Positions 34,616 through 42,175 of a stretch of DNA of 64,000 nt are shown piece by piece (positions within the stretch are counted from its first letter, which is position 1; the number at the start of each line of letters is the position of its first letter). Below the pieces are notes generated by a model. That model was not told the origin of the DNA, did no database searches, and saw only the letters and a program-made list of their open reading frames with translations. This DNA is from Runella rosea. GTDB taxonomy: Bacteria; Bacteroidota; Bacteroidia; Cytophagales; Spirosomataceae. The stretch covers positions 4,519,501-4,583,500 of the forward strand of contig NZ_CP030850.1 of NCBI RefSeq assembly GCF_003325355.1, read 5' to 3'. Both the position numbers and the translations under genes were made by a program.

Positions 34616-35695
34616 ATGCAAACCTGCTCTTTTGTTTCTCAAAGAACCTCTGACAGTGCAAAAATTTTTGCGCTTCTATTCCTTTATCTCTATGTTGTTC
34701 CAGTGGAGCTACACGCGCAAAAAAAGCTCAGTAGTGACTTGAAATCAGCTTCTGAGCAATTTTTAGGAACCCTTTCGGCCGAACAAAAAGCATTGGCCAA
34801 TTTGCCTTTCGACTCGGAGTGGCGCTATGATTGGAACTACACGCCGCGTCAACGCAAAGGATTGCCTCTCAAACAAATGGACGAAACCCAACGCAAAGCG
34901 GCCATGAATTTGTTGAAAGTGGCCCTCAGCGACCAAGGATTAGCCAAAGCCGAGGCGATTATTAGCTTAGAATACGTATTGCGCCAAGTGGAAAAACGGC
35001 CCGAAAATGACACATACCGCGACCCTGAAAATTACGCCTTTGCCGTTTTTGGTAGTCCCGAAGCCAAGCAGCCCTGGGGCTGGAGCGTGGAAGGCCATCA
35101 TTTGTCGTTGCATTTTACGATTGTGGATAACAAAGTGGAATTTATGCCGAGCTTTTTCGGGAGCAATCCAGGCATTGTACTTCCAGGCTACGTTCAGGAA
35201 GGAAAACAGGTGTTGAAAGAAGAAACTGATGCAGCTTTTCGATTATTGGGCTCTTTTGACGAGCAACAACTCAAAAAAGTAATGCTTGCTGACAAAGCGC
35301 CCAATGATTTACTGACCACCAATTCTCGAAAGGTAAATCTCGAAAATCGGGAAGGATTGGCACTGGGCGATATGACACCTGCACAACAGAAAATGTTTCA
35401 GGAATTGATAAATATCTATTTAAGCCGATACCACGTAACGCTCAAAAATCAGGAATTGGACCGCCTGCGTCAGGCAGATATGAACAAAATTTCGTTTGCT
35501 TGGATGGGCGACCGCGAGCCGATTCGGGGGGCAGGGCATGGGCATTATTTTCGTGTACACGGTCCCACGTTTTTGATTGAGTATGACAATACCCAAAACG
35601 GCGGCAACCACGTTCATTCCGTGGTGCGAGATTTAACCAATGATTGGGGTGAAGATTTATTAAAAGCGCATTACGACGCAGCCCATAAAAAGTAA
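34616..35695 (+). CDS. DUF3500 family secreted protein
   Basis: 359 residues from the ATG at 34616. An earlier in-frame ATG at 34571 would put 30 residues before the hydrophobic core and is less likely. The signal peptide core is IFALLFLYLYVVPVELHAQ. The mature protein matches the DUF3500 pattern: LSAEQKALANLPFDSEWRYDWNYTPRQRKGLPLKQM, then ENYAFAVFGSPEAKQPWGWSVEGHHLSLHFT, and near the C-terminus FAWMGDREPIRGAGHGHYFRVHGPTFLIEYDNTQNGGNHVHSVVRD. The latter resembles a His-rich substrate or metal site. No enzymatic activity is established for the family that I know of. It converges on the beta-helix gene with only one base between the stop codons. Confidence 0.85.
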   Translation: MQTCSFVSQRTSDSAKIFALLFLYLYVVPVELHAQKKLSSDLKSASEQFLGTLSAEQKALANLPFDSEWRYDWNYTPRQRKGLPLKQMDETQRKAAMNLLKVALSDQGLAKAEAIISLEYVLRQVEKRPENDTYRDPENYAFAVFGSPEAKQPWGWSVEGHHLSLHFTIVDNKVEFMPSFFGSNPGIVLPGYVQEGKQVLKEETDAAFRLLGSFDEQQLKKVMLADKAPNDLLTTNSRKVNLENREGLALGDMTPAQQKMFQELINIYLSRYHVTLKNQELDRLRQADMNKISFAWMGDREPIRGAGHGHYFRVHGPTFLIEYDNTQNGGNHVHSVVRDLTNDWGEDLLKAHYDAAHKK

Positions 35696-35696
35696 A

Positions 35697-36902
35697 TTAT
35701 TTCATACTGACCGCTGCTTGTTTGAGGGCTGAGTGAGTACAATCGTAAGCAGTAGCATCGCGCGAAACATTCTTAAATTTATTGGCTGCGTCGATATTTA
35801 CAAAGGTTGCGTTTTGATTGTTACGAACACAAATACGATTCTCAGCTTTAATTTGGCCATTTTCTAAAGTTTTGGCGTCTACGATTCCGTCGTAAATGAT
35901 ATGGGGGACTTTTTTACCGAAACGTAATTTATACCGAAACAACTGGCCCATGCGGCCTTTGCCCTGATAGCGCACTCGGTCGCGCTCATAGATGTTGTCG
36001 TGGATATAAATACCCGTGGGATAAGGGTAATAGTCTTTGTCTTTGATGCGATTTTCGGTCAGAAAATAACTGATAATACCCGTGCCGAGGCTGTTGTTGC
36101 CAATGATTTTGTTGTTGAAAATCTCCACTTGATTGGTCGCCAAAATCATGACTCCCGTTCCCTGCGGCACACTGGCTACGATGTTTCCTTTTGGGGCAAA
36201 ATTGGGGAAATTATTATGGTGAATATGATTGTTGTATACGCGCACGTTGCCACCTTTTTTCTGAACCAAATCAGGTAAGTCAAACACTAAGATACCGCCC
36301 GTATTTTCGGTGGATTCGTTGTCGTAGACGTCGGCCATGAGTGAGTTTTCGATTTCAATGCCCGCTACGTTGTGGTAAGCCCTGGAATTGCGTACGATGA
36401 TATTTTTAGATTGCCCCACGTAAATACCTGCATCAGAAGCACCGATGGCTACGCAGCCCTCGATCAACACGTTTTGGCACATAACTGGGTACAACCCGTA
36501 GGCACCGTTGGTGGCTTTCGGCTCACCTGTCCATTCGGTTTTGACGTTTCTGAATGTTATCTTGTTGACATTCATGGTTTTGATGGCATCTCCTTTGGCA
36601 TCTTGGACGGTAAAATTTTCTAGTATTATATTTTCAGCGTTGCTCACCCGTAATCCTTCCGCACCGTCGGTTTGGCCTTTGAAGCTCAGAATGGTTTTTT
36701 CCATTCCAGCCCCGCGAACAATAATGTTTTTTTTGCCTTCCAGCGACAAACTTCCACTTAATTTATACGTACCTGCGTCAAGGGTAATAGTGGCACCATC
36801 TTCAGCCATAATGAGTTGACGCTGAAGTTTTTTTTGAAAATCAGCCTGCGCAAGGGCCGTAAAAGAAGCAAAACTGAGGGCAACAAACGATAAAAAACGC
36901 AT
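35697..36902 (-). CDS. secreted parallel beta-helix repeat protein
   Basis: 401 residues with a signal peptide (MRFLSFVALSFASFTALA). From about residue 35 it shows turns of a right-handed parallel beta-helix, the NosD/pectate-lyase-like pattern: KKNIIVRGAGMEKTILSF, AENIILENFTVQDAKGDAI, VNKITFRNVKTEWTG, CQNVLIEGCVAIGASDAGIYVGQS, KNIIVRNSRAYHNVAGIEIEN. It matches what I recall of a family that in other bacteria is often encoded next to a cytochrome-like partner; no such partner is here. No polysaccharide lyase catalytic residues are evident. Possible role: binding or modifying polysaccharide in the periplasm. ATG at 36902. Confidence 0.82.
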   Translation of the reverse strand: MRFLSFVALSFASFTALAQADFQKKLQRQLIMAEDGATITLDAGTYKLSGSLSLEGKKNIIVRGAGMEKTILSFKGQTDGAEGLRVSNAENIILENFTVQDAKGDAIKTMNVNKITFRNVKTEWTGEPKATNGAYGLYPVMCQNVLIEGCVAIGASDAGIYVGQSKNIIVRNSRAYHNVAGIEIENSLMADVYDNESTENTGGILVFDLPDLVQKKGGNVRVYNNHIHHNNFPNFAPKGNIVASVPQGTGVMILATNQVEIFNNKIIGNNSLGTGIISYFLTENRIKDKDYYPYPTGIYIHDNIYERDRVRYQGKGRMGQLFRYKLRFGKKVPHIIYDGIVDAKTLENGQIKAENRICVRNNQNATFVNIDAANKFKNVSRDATAYDCTHSALKQAAVSMK

Positions 36903-37023
36903 AATTTCGAAAGGTTTAGGAAAGACGAAAGTACGAAAAAATAGAAACTTCGCAGCAATACCCTAATTTTGTGATTCACTGTTGTAAAATTATAGACAAT
37001 TAACCGTAAACGGACTGCTAAGA

Positions 37024-37503
37024 ATGTCATCTGCTCACAAAAACCTGAGTGTATTTAACACGGAAGGTCTGCCCGATATAAGTGCTAAAAAATTTGTAAT
37101 TGTTGTAGCCGAATGGAACGATGAGGTCACTGGCGCGCTCTACGAAGGAGCCCATAAAACGTTGCTCGAATACGGTGCCAAACCCGAGAATATTCGGAGA
37201 GTGAATGTTCCTGGAAGTTTTGAATTGAGTTTTGGTTCACAGGTATACGCCCAAAAGCCCGACGTTGATGCCGTTATTGCCATCGGCTGCGTGATTCAGG
37301 GTGAGACTAAGCACAACGATTATATCAACCACGCGGTTGCTCACGGCCTCACCGACGTAGCGTTGAAGTATAACAAACCTGTTATTTTTGGCGTCTTAAC
37401 GCCCAATACGCTGCAACAGGCCCTCGACCGGGCAGGGGGTATCCACGGCAATAAAGGCGATGAAGCCGCCATGACAGCCATCAAAATGTTGGGCCTTCAA
37501 TAA
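37024..37503 (+). CDS. ribH: 6,7-dimethyl-8-ribityllumazine synthase
   Basis: Condenses 5-amino-6-ribitylaminouracil with dihydroxybutanone phosphate, the penultimate step of riboflavin synthesis. 159 residues, normal length. Signatures: FVIVVAEWNDEVTGALYEGA near residue 28, VNVPGSFELSFGSQ near residue 60, VIAIGCVIQGETKHNDYINHAVAHGL near residue 85 (catalytic His), and KPVIFGVLTPNTLQQALDRAGG. It should assemble as a pentamer or 60-mer capsid. It leads a five-gene run; hisH starts 5 bases after its stop. A TAATTTTG box at 36964-36971 could be the -7 promoter element, but no clear -33 box is seen. Confidence 0.96.
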   Translation: MSSAHKNLSVFNTEGLPDISAKKFVIVVAEWNDEVTGALYEGAHKTLLEYGAKPENIRRVNVPGSFELSFGSQVYAQKPDVDAVIAIGCVIQGETKHNDYINHAVAHGLTDVALKYNKPVIFGVLTPNTLQQALDRAGGIHGNKGDEAAMTAIKMLGLQ

Positions 37504-37508
37504 AAACG

Positions 37509-38096
37509 ATGAAAACAGTTATTATCAAATACAACGCAGGCAATGTGCAGTCAGTGATGTACGCCTTGGACCGAATCGGTGCGGCCTACGAATGGACCGA
37601 CGACCCAGACACGATTCGTTCGGCTGATAAAGTGATTTTTCCGGGCGTGGGAGAGGCAAGTACCGCTATGGCGTATTTGCGGGAGCGCGGGCTTGATAAA
37701 TTGATACCCTCGCTCAAACAGCCGTTGTTGGGTACTTGTGTGGGAATGCAGCTTATGTGTCGTTATTCGGAAGAAAACGATACAACTTGCATGGGAATTT
37801 TTGACGTGGATGTGTTGCGTTTTCCGCGCACCAATGGCTTTAAAGTGCCTCAAACGGGCTGGAATGATATTTATTCGCTCGACAACCCACTTTGCGCTGG
37901 GTTGAATGAGCACGATTATGTTTATTATAATCACGGCTATTATGCACCGCTTTGCGACCAAACAGCGGCCAGGACCAACTACATCGTTGAATACTCAGCA
38001 ATGTTACAAAAGGACAACTTTTTTGCGGCCCAGTTTCACTCCGAAATTAGTGGAAATGTGGGGCAACGCATTTTTGAAAATTTTTTAAATCTGTAA
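37509..38096 (+). CDS. hisH: imidazole glycerol phosphate synthase subunit HisH
   Basis: Glutaminase subunit that supplies ammonia to HisF in histidine synthesis. 195 residues. The class I amidotransferase triad is visible: Cys in LGTCVGMQLM near residue 77, His and Glu in AAQFHSEISG near residues 177-179. KVIFPGVGEASTAMAYL near residue 45 and YVYYNHGYY near residue 135 are family segments. It follows ribH by 5 bases. hisF is not in the window and hisA lies 10 kb away on the other strand, so histidine genes are dispersed in this genome. Confidence 0.96.
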   Translation: MKTVIIKYNAGNVQSVMYALDRIGAAYEWTDDPDTIRSADKVIFPGVGEASTAMAYLRERGLDKLIPSLKQPLLGTCVGMQLMCRYSEENDTTCMGIFDVDVLRFPRTNGFKVPQTGWNDIYSLDNPLCAGLNEHDYVYYNHGYYAPLCDQTAARTNYIVEYSAMLQKDNFFAAQFHSEISGNVGQRIFENFLNL

Positions 38097-38117
38097 ACTC
38101 TTTCAACCGCTTTACCC

Positions 38118-38852
38118 TTGCGCCGCTTCTTTTTCTTGTTAGTAATCGGAGTTTGGCCTTTCATTTCAGAGGCACAAAAGCAGCATTATCCTCACCTGAC
38201 GTTTTGGTCACGGGTGCAGGTAGCCAAAGAACCGAATCCGAACTGGAATATCGTAGGGACGTTCATGTGGCGACGTCAGAATAATTATCAAGAGAATCCT
38301 CATAATCCAACCGCTAGCCCGCTGACGATGGGAGGGCAGGCGCTGGTTACGCATCGTAATACCCAAAATACGGTATGGGTGCATATTGCCCAAATGAGTT
38401 ACATGGTTTCCAATCAGTTATTGGGAAAAGAGGAGGATTTTAATGCGCCTATTGGCAAGGAGTTTCGTTATGCTGGAGGGGTGGAGTTTAATCAAGAAGT
38501 GAACGAAAAACTCACGTTTCGGCAGCGGTTTATGCAGGAATTGCGTTTTTTTAAAGCCAATGATTTTCATCCCGTTGGCCGGGTACGCGGTAGAGCCAAT
38601 ATTCGTTATCAATTCACCCCTTTTGTAAGTGTGAATGGAGTTACAGAGATTCTTTTTCATGACCCGCCGCTGTTGAGCGGCCAAAAGCCTATGCGTTTTC
38701 ACCAATTTTGGCTTGGGGGAAGCTTGTTGTGGAGTTTGAGCGAACGTGTCAACCTCGAAACGGGTTATACATTTATTCATGGTCGTCGCGCTACATTGGT
38801 GGAGTTTGACGAACAAAATGTACTGAATCTCCATTTAGCGTTCGAAATCTAA
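38118..38852 (+). CDS. DUF2490-like outer-membrane protein
   Basis: 244 residues from a TTG start at 38118, the only start that leaves the signal peptide (RRFFFLLVIGVWPFISEA) intact. The mature part is a run of amphipathic strands (LTFWSRVQVAKEPNPNWNIVGTFMWRRQ, EFRYAGGVEFNQEVNEKLTFRQRFMQELRF, GRANIRYQFTPFVSVNGVTEILFHD, VNLETGYTFIHGRR, VLNLHLAFEI), the pattern of DUF2490 outer-membrane barrels of about 12 strands. Its stop shares one base with the rhodanese gene start (TAATG), so the two are translationally coupled. Function unknown. Confidence 0.78.
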   Translation: MRRFFFLLVIGVWPFISEAQKQHYPHLTFWSRVQVAKEPNPNWNIVGTFMWRRQNNYQENPHNPTASPLTMGGQALVTHRNTQNTVWVHIAQMSYMVSNQLLGKEEDFNAPIGKEFRYAGGVEFNQEVNEKLTFRQRFMQELRFFKANDFHPVGRVRGRANIRYQFTPFVSVNGVTEILFHDPPLLSGQKPMRFHQFWLGGSLLWSLSERVNLETGYTFIHGRRATLVEFDEQNVLNLHLAFEI

Positions 38853-39349
38853 TGCGAAAGCTCCTTTTGTTACTGATGTTTTTTTCATGGTTTAAACCCA
38901 ACGCCCAGACCAACAGTCGGGCTTATAAAGTAATGTTGGAGGGGATGTATAAGCATACCGTTCCGACTATAAGTTGCAAGGATTTGAAAAAAGAACAGTC
39001 TCAGGTTGTTCTGTTAGATACCCGCGCCAAACGCGAATTTGAAGTGAGCCATTTGCCTGAAGCTAGATGGGTTGGATATGAAGAATTTGACCTTAAAAAA
39101 GTAGATAATCTCCCCAAAAATACGCCGATAGTGGTATACTGTACCGTAGGAGTTCGCTCCGAGCGTATTGGAGAAAAACTCAAAGCGGCAGGGTTTCAAA
39201 ATGTCCGAAATCTTTATGGTAGTATTTTTGAATGGGTAAATCAGGGAAACCCCATTGTAGATACGCAGGCAAAACCTACCCAAAAAGTCCACGCTTATTC
39301 GCGGTCTTGGGGGATTTGGCTCAATAAAGGTGAAAAAGTGTATGAGTAA
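38852..39349 (+). CDS. secreted rhodanese-like sulfurtransferase
   Basis: 165 residues with a signal peptide (MRKLLLLLMFFSWFKPNAQ). One rhodanese domain: ISCKDLKKEQSQVVLLDTRAKREFEVSHLPEARWVGYEEF near residue 45, active-site loop VVYCTVGVRSERIGEKL with Cys near residue 98, and FQNVRNLYGSIFEWVNQGNPIV. The loop CTVGVRS is intact, so persulphide or arsenate-type chemistry is possible. It acts in the periplasm. It overlaps the DUF2490 gene by one base and the methyltransferase gene by 8 bases, so it is part of one transcript. Confidence 0.88.
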   Translation: MRKLLLLLMFFSWFKPNAQTNSRAYKVMLEGMYKHTVPTISCKDLKKEQSQVVLLDTRAKREFEVSHLPEARWVGYEEFDLKKVDNLPKNTPIVVYCTVGVRSERIGEKLKAAGFQNVRNLYGSIFEWVNQGNPIVDTQAKPTQKVHAYSRSWGIWLNKGEKVYE

Positions 39350-39926
39350 TTTAGACCAAAATTTCTGGGATGAACGCTACCGCGCTGGCCAAACGGGTTG
39401 GGATATTGGTTACGTATCGCCGCCTTTGAAAGAGTACATTGACCAATTAACCGATAAGAATCTTCGCATCCTTATTCCTGGCGGTGGCAATAGCTATGAG
39501 GCAGAATATCTTCTTCAGCAGGGATTTATGGATGTGACTGTGGTGGATATATCGGCCGAAATTGTTAAAAAGCTTCAGGGAAAATATGCCTCAAAAGGCT
39601 TAAAAGCTGTTTGTGAAGATTTCTTTGAGCATTCAGGGCACTACGATTTAGTTTTGGAACAAACTTTTTTTTGCGCCATCCACCCTTCGCTGCGGCCGCT
39701 TTATGCGCAGAAAATGCATGAATTGTTGAGTCCAAGCGGGAAGTTAGTGGGGCTTTTGTTTAATCGTTCGTTTGAAGGCGGTCCTCCCTTCGGCGGCACT
39801 GTCGAAGAATATAAACGCCTGTTTGAGGCGACTTTTGACCTAAAACGTATGACTCCTGCCCTCAATTCCATTCCTCCCCGGCTGGGTTTTGAGGTATTTT
39901 TTGTAGCTTCTCCCAAGGATAATTAA
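39342..39926 (+). CDS. TPMT-family SAM-dependent methyltransferase
   Basis: 194 residues from the ATG at 39342; a reading from 39330 adds four residues. MSNLDQNFWDERYRAGQTGWDIGYVSPPL is the characteristic thiopurine methyltransferase-type start, where the Trp-rich loop binds SAM. ILIPGGGNSYEAEYLLQQGF near residue 45 is motif I, VTVVDIS the acidic loop, and EDFFEHSGHYDLVLEQTFFCAIHP motif IV. The end FEGGPPFGGTVEEYKRLF is typical of the family. Bacterial members methylate thiols, tellurite or selenium compounds; the actual substrate is unknown. Its start overlaps the end of the rhodanese gene, which also handles sulphur. Confidence 0.9.
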   Translation: MSNLDQNFWDERYRAGQTGWDIGYVSPPLKEYIDQLTDKNLRILIPGGGNSYEAEYLLQQGFMDVTVVDISAEIVKKLQGKYASKGLKAVCEDFFEHSGHYDLVLEQTFFCAIHPSLRPLYAQKMHELLSPSGKLVGLLFNRSFEGGPPFGGTVEEYKRLFEATFDLKRMTPALNSIPPRLGFEVFFVASPKDN

Positions 39927-39929
39927 AAA

Positions 39930-39963
39930 ACAAACGCCACCCAACCGAGCAGCGTTTGTCGCT
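39930..39963 (+). terminator. terminator of the ribH operon
   Basis: ACAAACGC (39930-39937) pairs with GCGTTTGT (39952-39959), followed closely by a short T-run (CGCTTTT). It begins 4 bases past the methyltransferase stop. Confidence 0.6.
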
Positions 39964-40058
39964 TTTCCTAAACCCTAACTACAATAATATTTTTACTGCT
40001 GAATGTTTTTTGTGGAGTGCTTTTGTCATTAGGCAGAAACCTGCTGACGGTGGAAGTA

Positions 40059-40319
40059 CTAGTGCGTAATTTTGATAATGAAGCTTACAATACGCCCAAC
40101 GGTAGAAACAGCTTGGCGAGTTTCCTCCACGCCGTCCTGTGCTCGTTGTGTAACGTTCTTAAGAATAGAACCTTGCGGAATCACAGTCTTTTGGGGTTGA
40201 GAAACAACCGTACGCTCGGTCATGGCTTTGTGGGTCGCAAAAATATTGTGCGGCCGGCCAATTGAAAAAGCTGCGGTACTCAACAAACACAGGGCGACGA
40301 CGAGGGTGATAGCTTTCAT
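40059..40319 (-). CDS. small secreted hypothetical protein
   Basis: 86 residues from the ATG at 40319; a longer reading to 40430 adds non-signal sequence. The start MKAITLVVALCLLSTAAFS is a signal peptide. The mature protein of about 67 residues is basic and polar (HKAMTERTVVSQPQKTV, ILKNVTQRAQDGVEETRQAV), probably helical, and ends in a hydrophobic segment VGRIVSFIIKITH that could associate with a membrane. No known family. The gene stands alone, convergent to the ribH operon. Confidence 0.6.
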   Translation of the reverse strand: MKAITLVVALCLLSTAAFSIGRPHNIFATHKAMTERTVVSQPQKTVIPQGSILKNVTQRAQDGVEETRQAVSTVGRIVSFIIKITH

Positions 40320-40665
40320 GACTGTATGAGTTTTTAAATGGATTCGTAACGAGTATTTATTTTCAATGGCTGAATTCGGACCGACGATTCGGATGAAACA
40401 AAGATATGGGTTTGGGATGGTATTATGCAATACAAAGTACCTTGTTTTTGGTTAAAAAGTGTTAATCGGCAAATTTTAAGGATGAATGGTAGGTGATTTT
40501 TCTTGTCGTTGAAAACTGCCTTTCATCACATAACCATTGACCACCAAACCTCTACAACTATATGATGTAAAGGTGGATGAAAAGGTTGCACGTTACCCAA
40601 AAAAAAAGACAAACCTGTGGTTTCGCCTGATGAAACCAATAAAATAAGGGGTGAAATGAAATGCG
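40320..40665. other. intergenic region before the small secreted gene
   Basis: No coding frame with protein character. It ends at the palindromic repeat at 40666-40691. The segment next to 40319 should contain the promoter of the small secreted gene, but no clear TAnnTTTG box is visible. Confidence 0.4.
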
Positions 40666-40691
40666 TAGAGACACAACGCAGTGCGTCTCTA
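40666..40691. repeat. REP-like palindrome beginning at the pyrC stop codon
   Basis: TAGAGACACAACG and its counterpart CAGTGCGTCTCTA form a palindrome with two mismatches from perfect symmetry. Its right end is the TAG stop of pyrC read on the minus strand. Similar AGAGACGCA..TGCGTCTCT palindromes are, as I recall, dispersed in Bacteroidetes and cyanobacterial genomes. It may also act as a hairpin at the pyrC mRNA end. No second copy was noticed in this window. Confidence 0.55.
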
Positions 40692-42059
40692 GACTGTACG
40701 TGTAAAATATAATCGTTTTCCTCTTTCTGACTCATCAAAAACCCCATTGGCATACACCAAATGTCCTGAAACAATTGTGTGGGTAATGCCAGATTGAAAG
40801 GTATTACCTTCTAGTGGTGACCAACCGCACTTGAATAAAATATTTTCTTTAGTCACGGTGGTAGGTTGGTTTAAATCGACCAATACTAAGTCGGCCCAAT
40901 AGCCCTCACGGATGTATCCGCGCCGGTCTATCTGAAATACGTCGGCTACGGCGTGGCTCATTTTCTCTACTACACGTTCTATCGAAATCTTACCCTGCTG
41001 CACAAATTCTAGCATGATATTGAGCGAATGCTGTACCAAAGGCAAACCAGAAGGAGCGGCCCAATAGCCTTTTGATTTTTCTTCCCAAGTGTGTGGAGCA
41101 TGGTCGGTAGCGATGACGTCGATGCGGTTGTCAAGCAGTGCCTGAAAGATTTTTTCTTTGTGATGAGGCGCTTTGATGGCAGGGTTACACTTGATTTGGG
41201 CACCCAATCGATGATAATCTTCGGCGTCAAACCATAGATGATGTACGCAGGCTTCTGAGGTGATTCGTTTTTGCCGTTTATCACTTTCACTTACGGTGCT
41301 GTTTCCGTAGCTGCCGACTTCAAATAATTCGGTTTCTTCACCCGTCGAAATGTGCAGGATATGCAGTCGTGTACCGTGTTTTTTTGCAAGCTCAACCGCC
41401 ATAGAAGATGATTTATAACAAGCTTCTTCGTTGCGAATGAGTGCATGAATATTGTACGGAACGTTGTCGCCGTATTGTTGTTTAAACATTTCTGTACGTT
41501 GCCGAACCGTGGGCTCATCTTCGCAATGCGTGGCAATCAAGCAGGGAGCATTAGCAAACAGTTTTTCCAGCACTTCTGGCGCATCTACGAGCATATTGCC
41601 CGTGGAAGAGCCCATAAAAATCTTGATGCCGCATACGTCGGGGCAAATCGTTTGCATTACCTCATCATAATTATCGTTGGAAGCTCCCATAAAAAAGGAG
41701 TAATTAGCCAATGAAGTCTGCGAAGCAATTTGGTATTTATCTTCCAATAAGCTTTGGGTCAGTGCATTGGGTACAGTATTGGGCATTTCCATAAAAGAAG
41801 TCACTCCGCCCGCCACAGCCGCTTTGGCTTCCGAATAAATAGTAGCTTTGTGCGTCAGACCCGGCTCTCGAAAGTGAACTTGGTCGTCTATCACCCCTGG
41901 AAGTAGGTATTTCCCAGCGGCATCGATGATTTTGTCGGCAGCAAAATGTTTTAAATCACCCCCGATTTTTTCAATCAAACCGTTTTTTATCAGAACGTCC
42001 TGTTCCAAAATACGCCCTTCGTTGACCACGCGGGCATTAATGATAAGAATAGATGACAT
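40689..42059 (-). CDS. pyrC: dihydroorotase
   Basis: Cyclises carbamoyl aspartate to dihydroorotate in pyrimidine synthesis. 456 residues, class I amidohydrolase. Family segments: LPGVIDDQVHFREPGLTHK near residue 55, AVAGGVTSFMEMPNT, GIKIFMGSSTG (probable carboxylated Lys) near residue 145, ATHCEDEPTV, LHILHISTGEE, and ATDHAPHTWEEK (catalytic Asp) near residue 310. In the first metal motif the usual D-x-H-x-H-x-R reads DDQVHFR, so the first His is Gln. As I recall, this is common in Bacteroidetes dihydroorotases, so it may be a lineage form and not a loss of function. A palindromic repeat begins at the stop codon. Confidence 0.9.
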   Translation of the reverse strand: MSSILIINARVVNEGRILEQDVLIKNGLIEKIGGDLKHFAADKIIDAAGKYLLPGVIDDQVHFREPGLTHKATIYSEAKAAVAGGVTSFMEMPNTVPNALTQSLLEDKYQIASQTSLANYSFFMGASNDNYDEVMQTICPDVCGIKIFMGSSTGNMLVDAPEVLEKLFANAPCLIATHCEDEPTVRQRTEMFKQQYGDNVPYNIHALIRNEEACYKSSSMAVELAKKHGTRLHILHISTGEETELFEVGSYGNSTVSESDKRQKRITSEACVHHLWFDAEDYHRLGAQIKCNPAIKAPHHKEKIFQALLDNRIDVIATDHAPHTWEEKSKGYWAAPSGLPLVQHSLNIMLEFVQQGKISIERVVEKMSHAVADVFQIDRRGYIREGYWADLVLVDLNQPTTVTKENILFKCGWSPLEGNTFQSGITHTIVSGHLVYANGVFDESERGKRLYFTRTV

Positions 42060-42175
42060 AATTATTTTCTAAGTTGGTTCCAACCTTTTTGGCTACTTAA
42101 CAGACTATGTATTAAAAAGGAAGCGTTATACATTAAACCGCCAAACTTACAACTCATTACCTGAACAGCCATATC

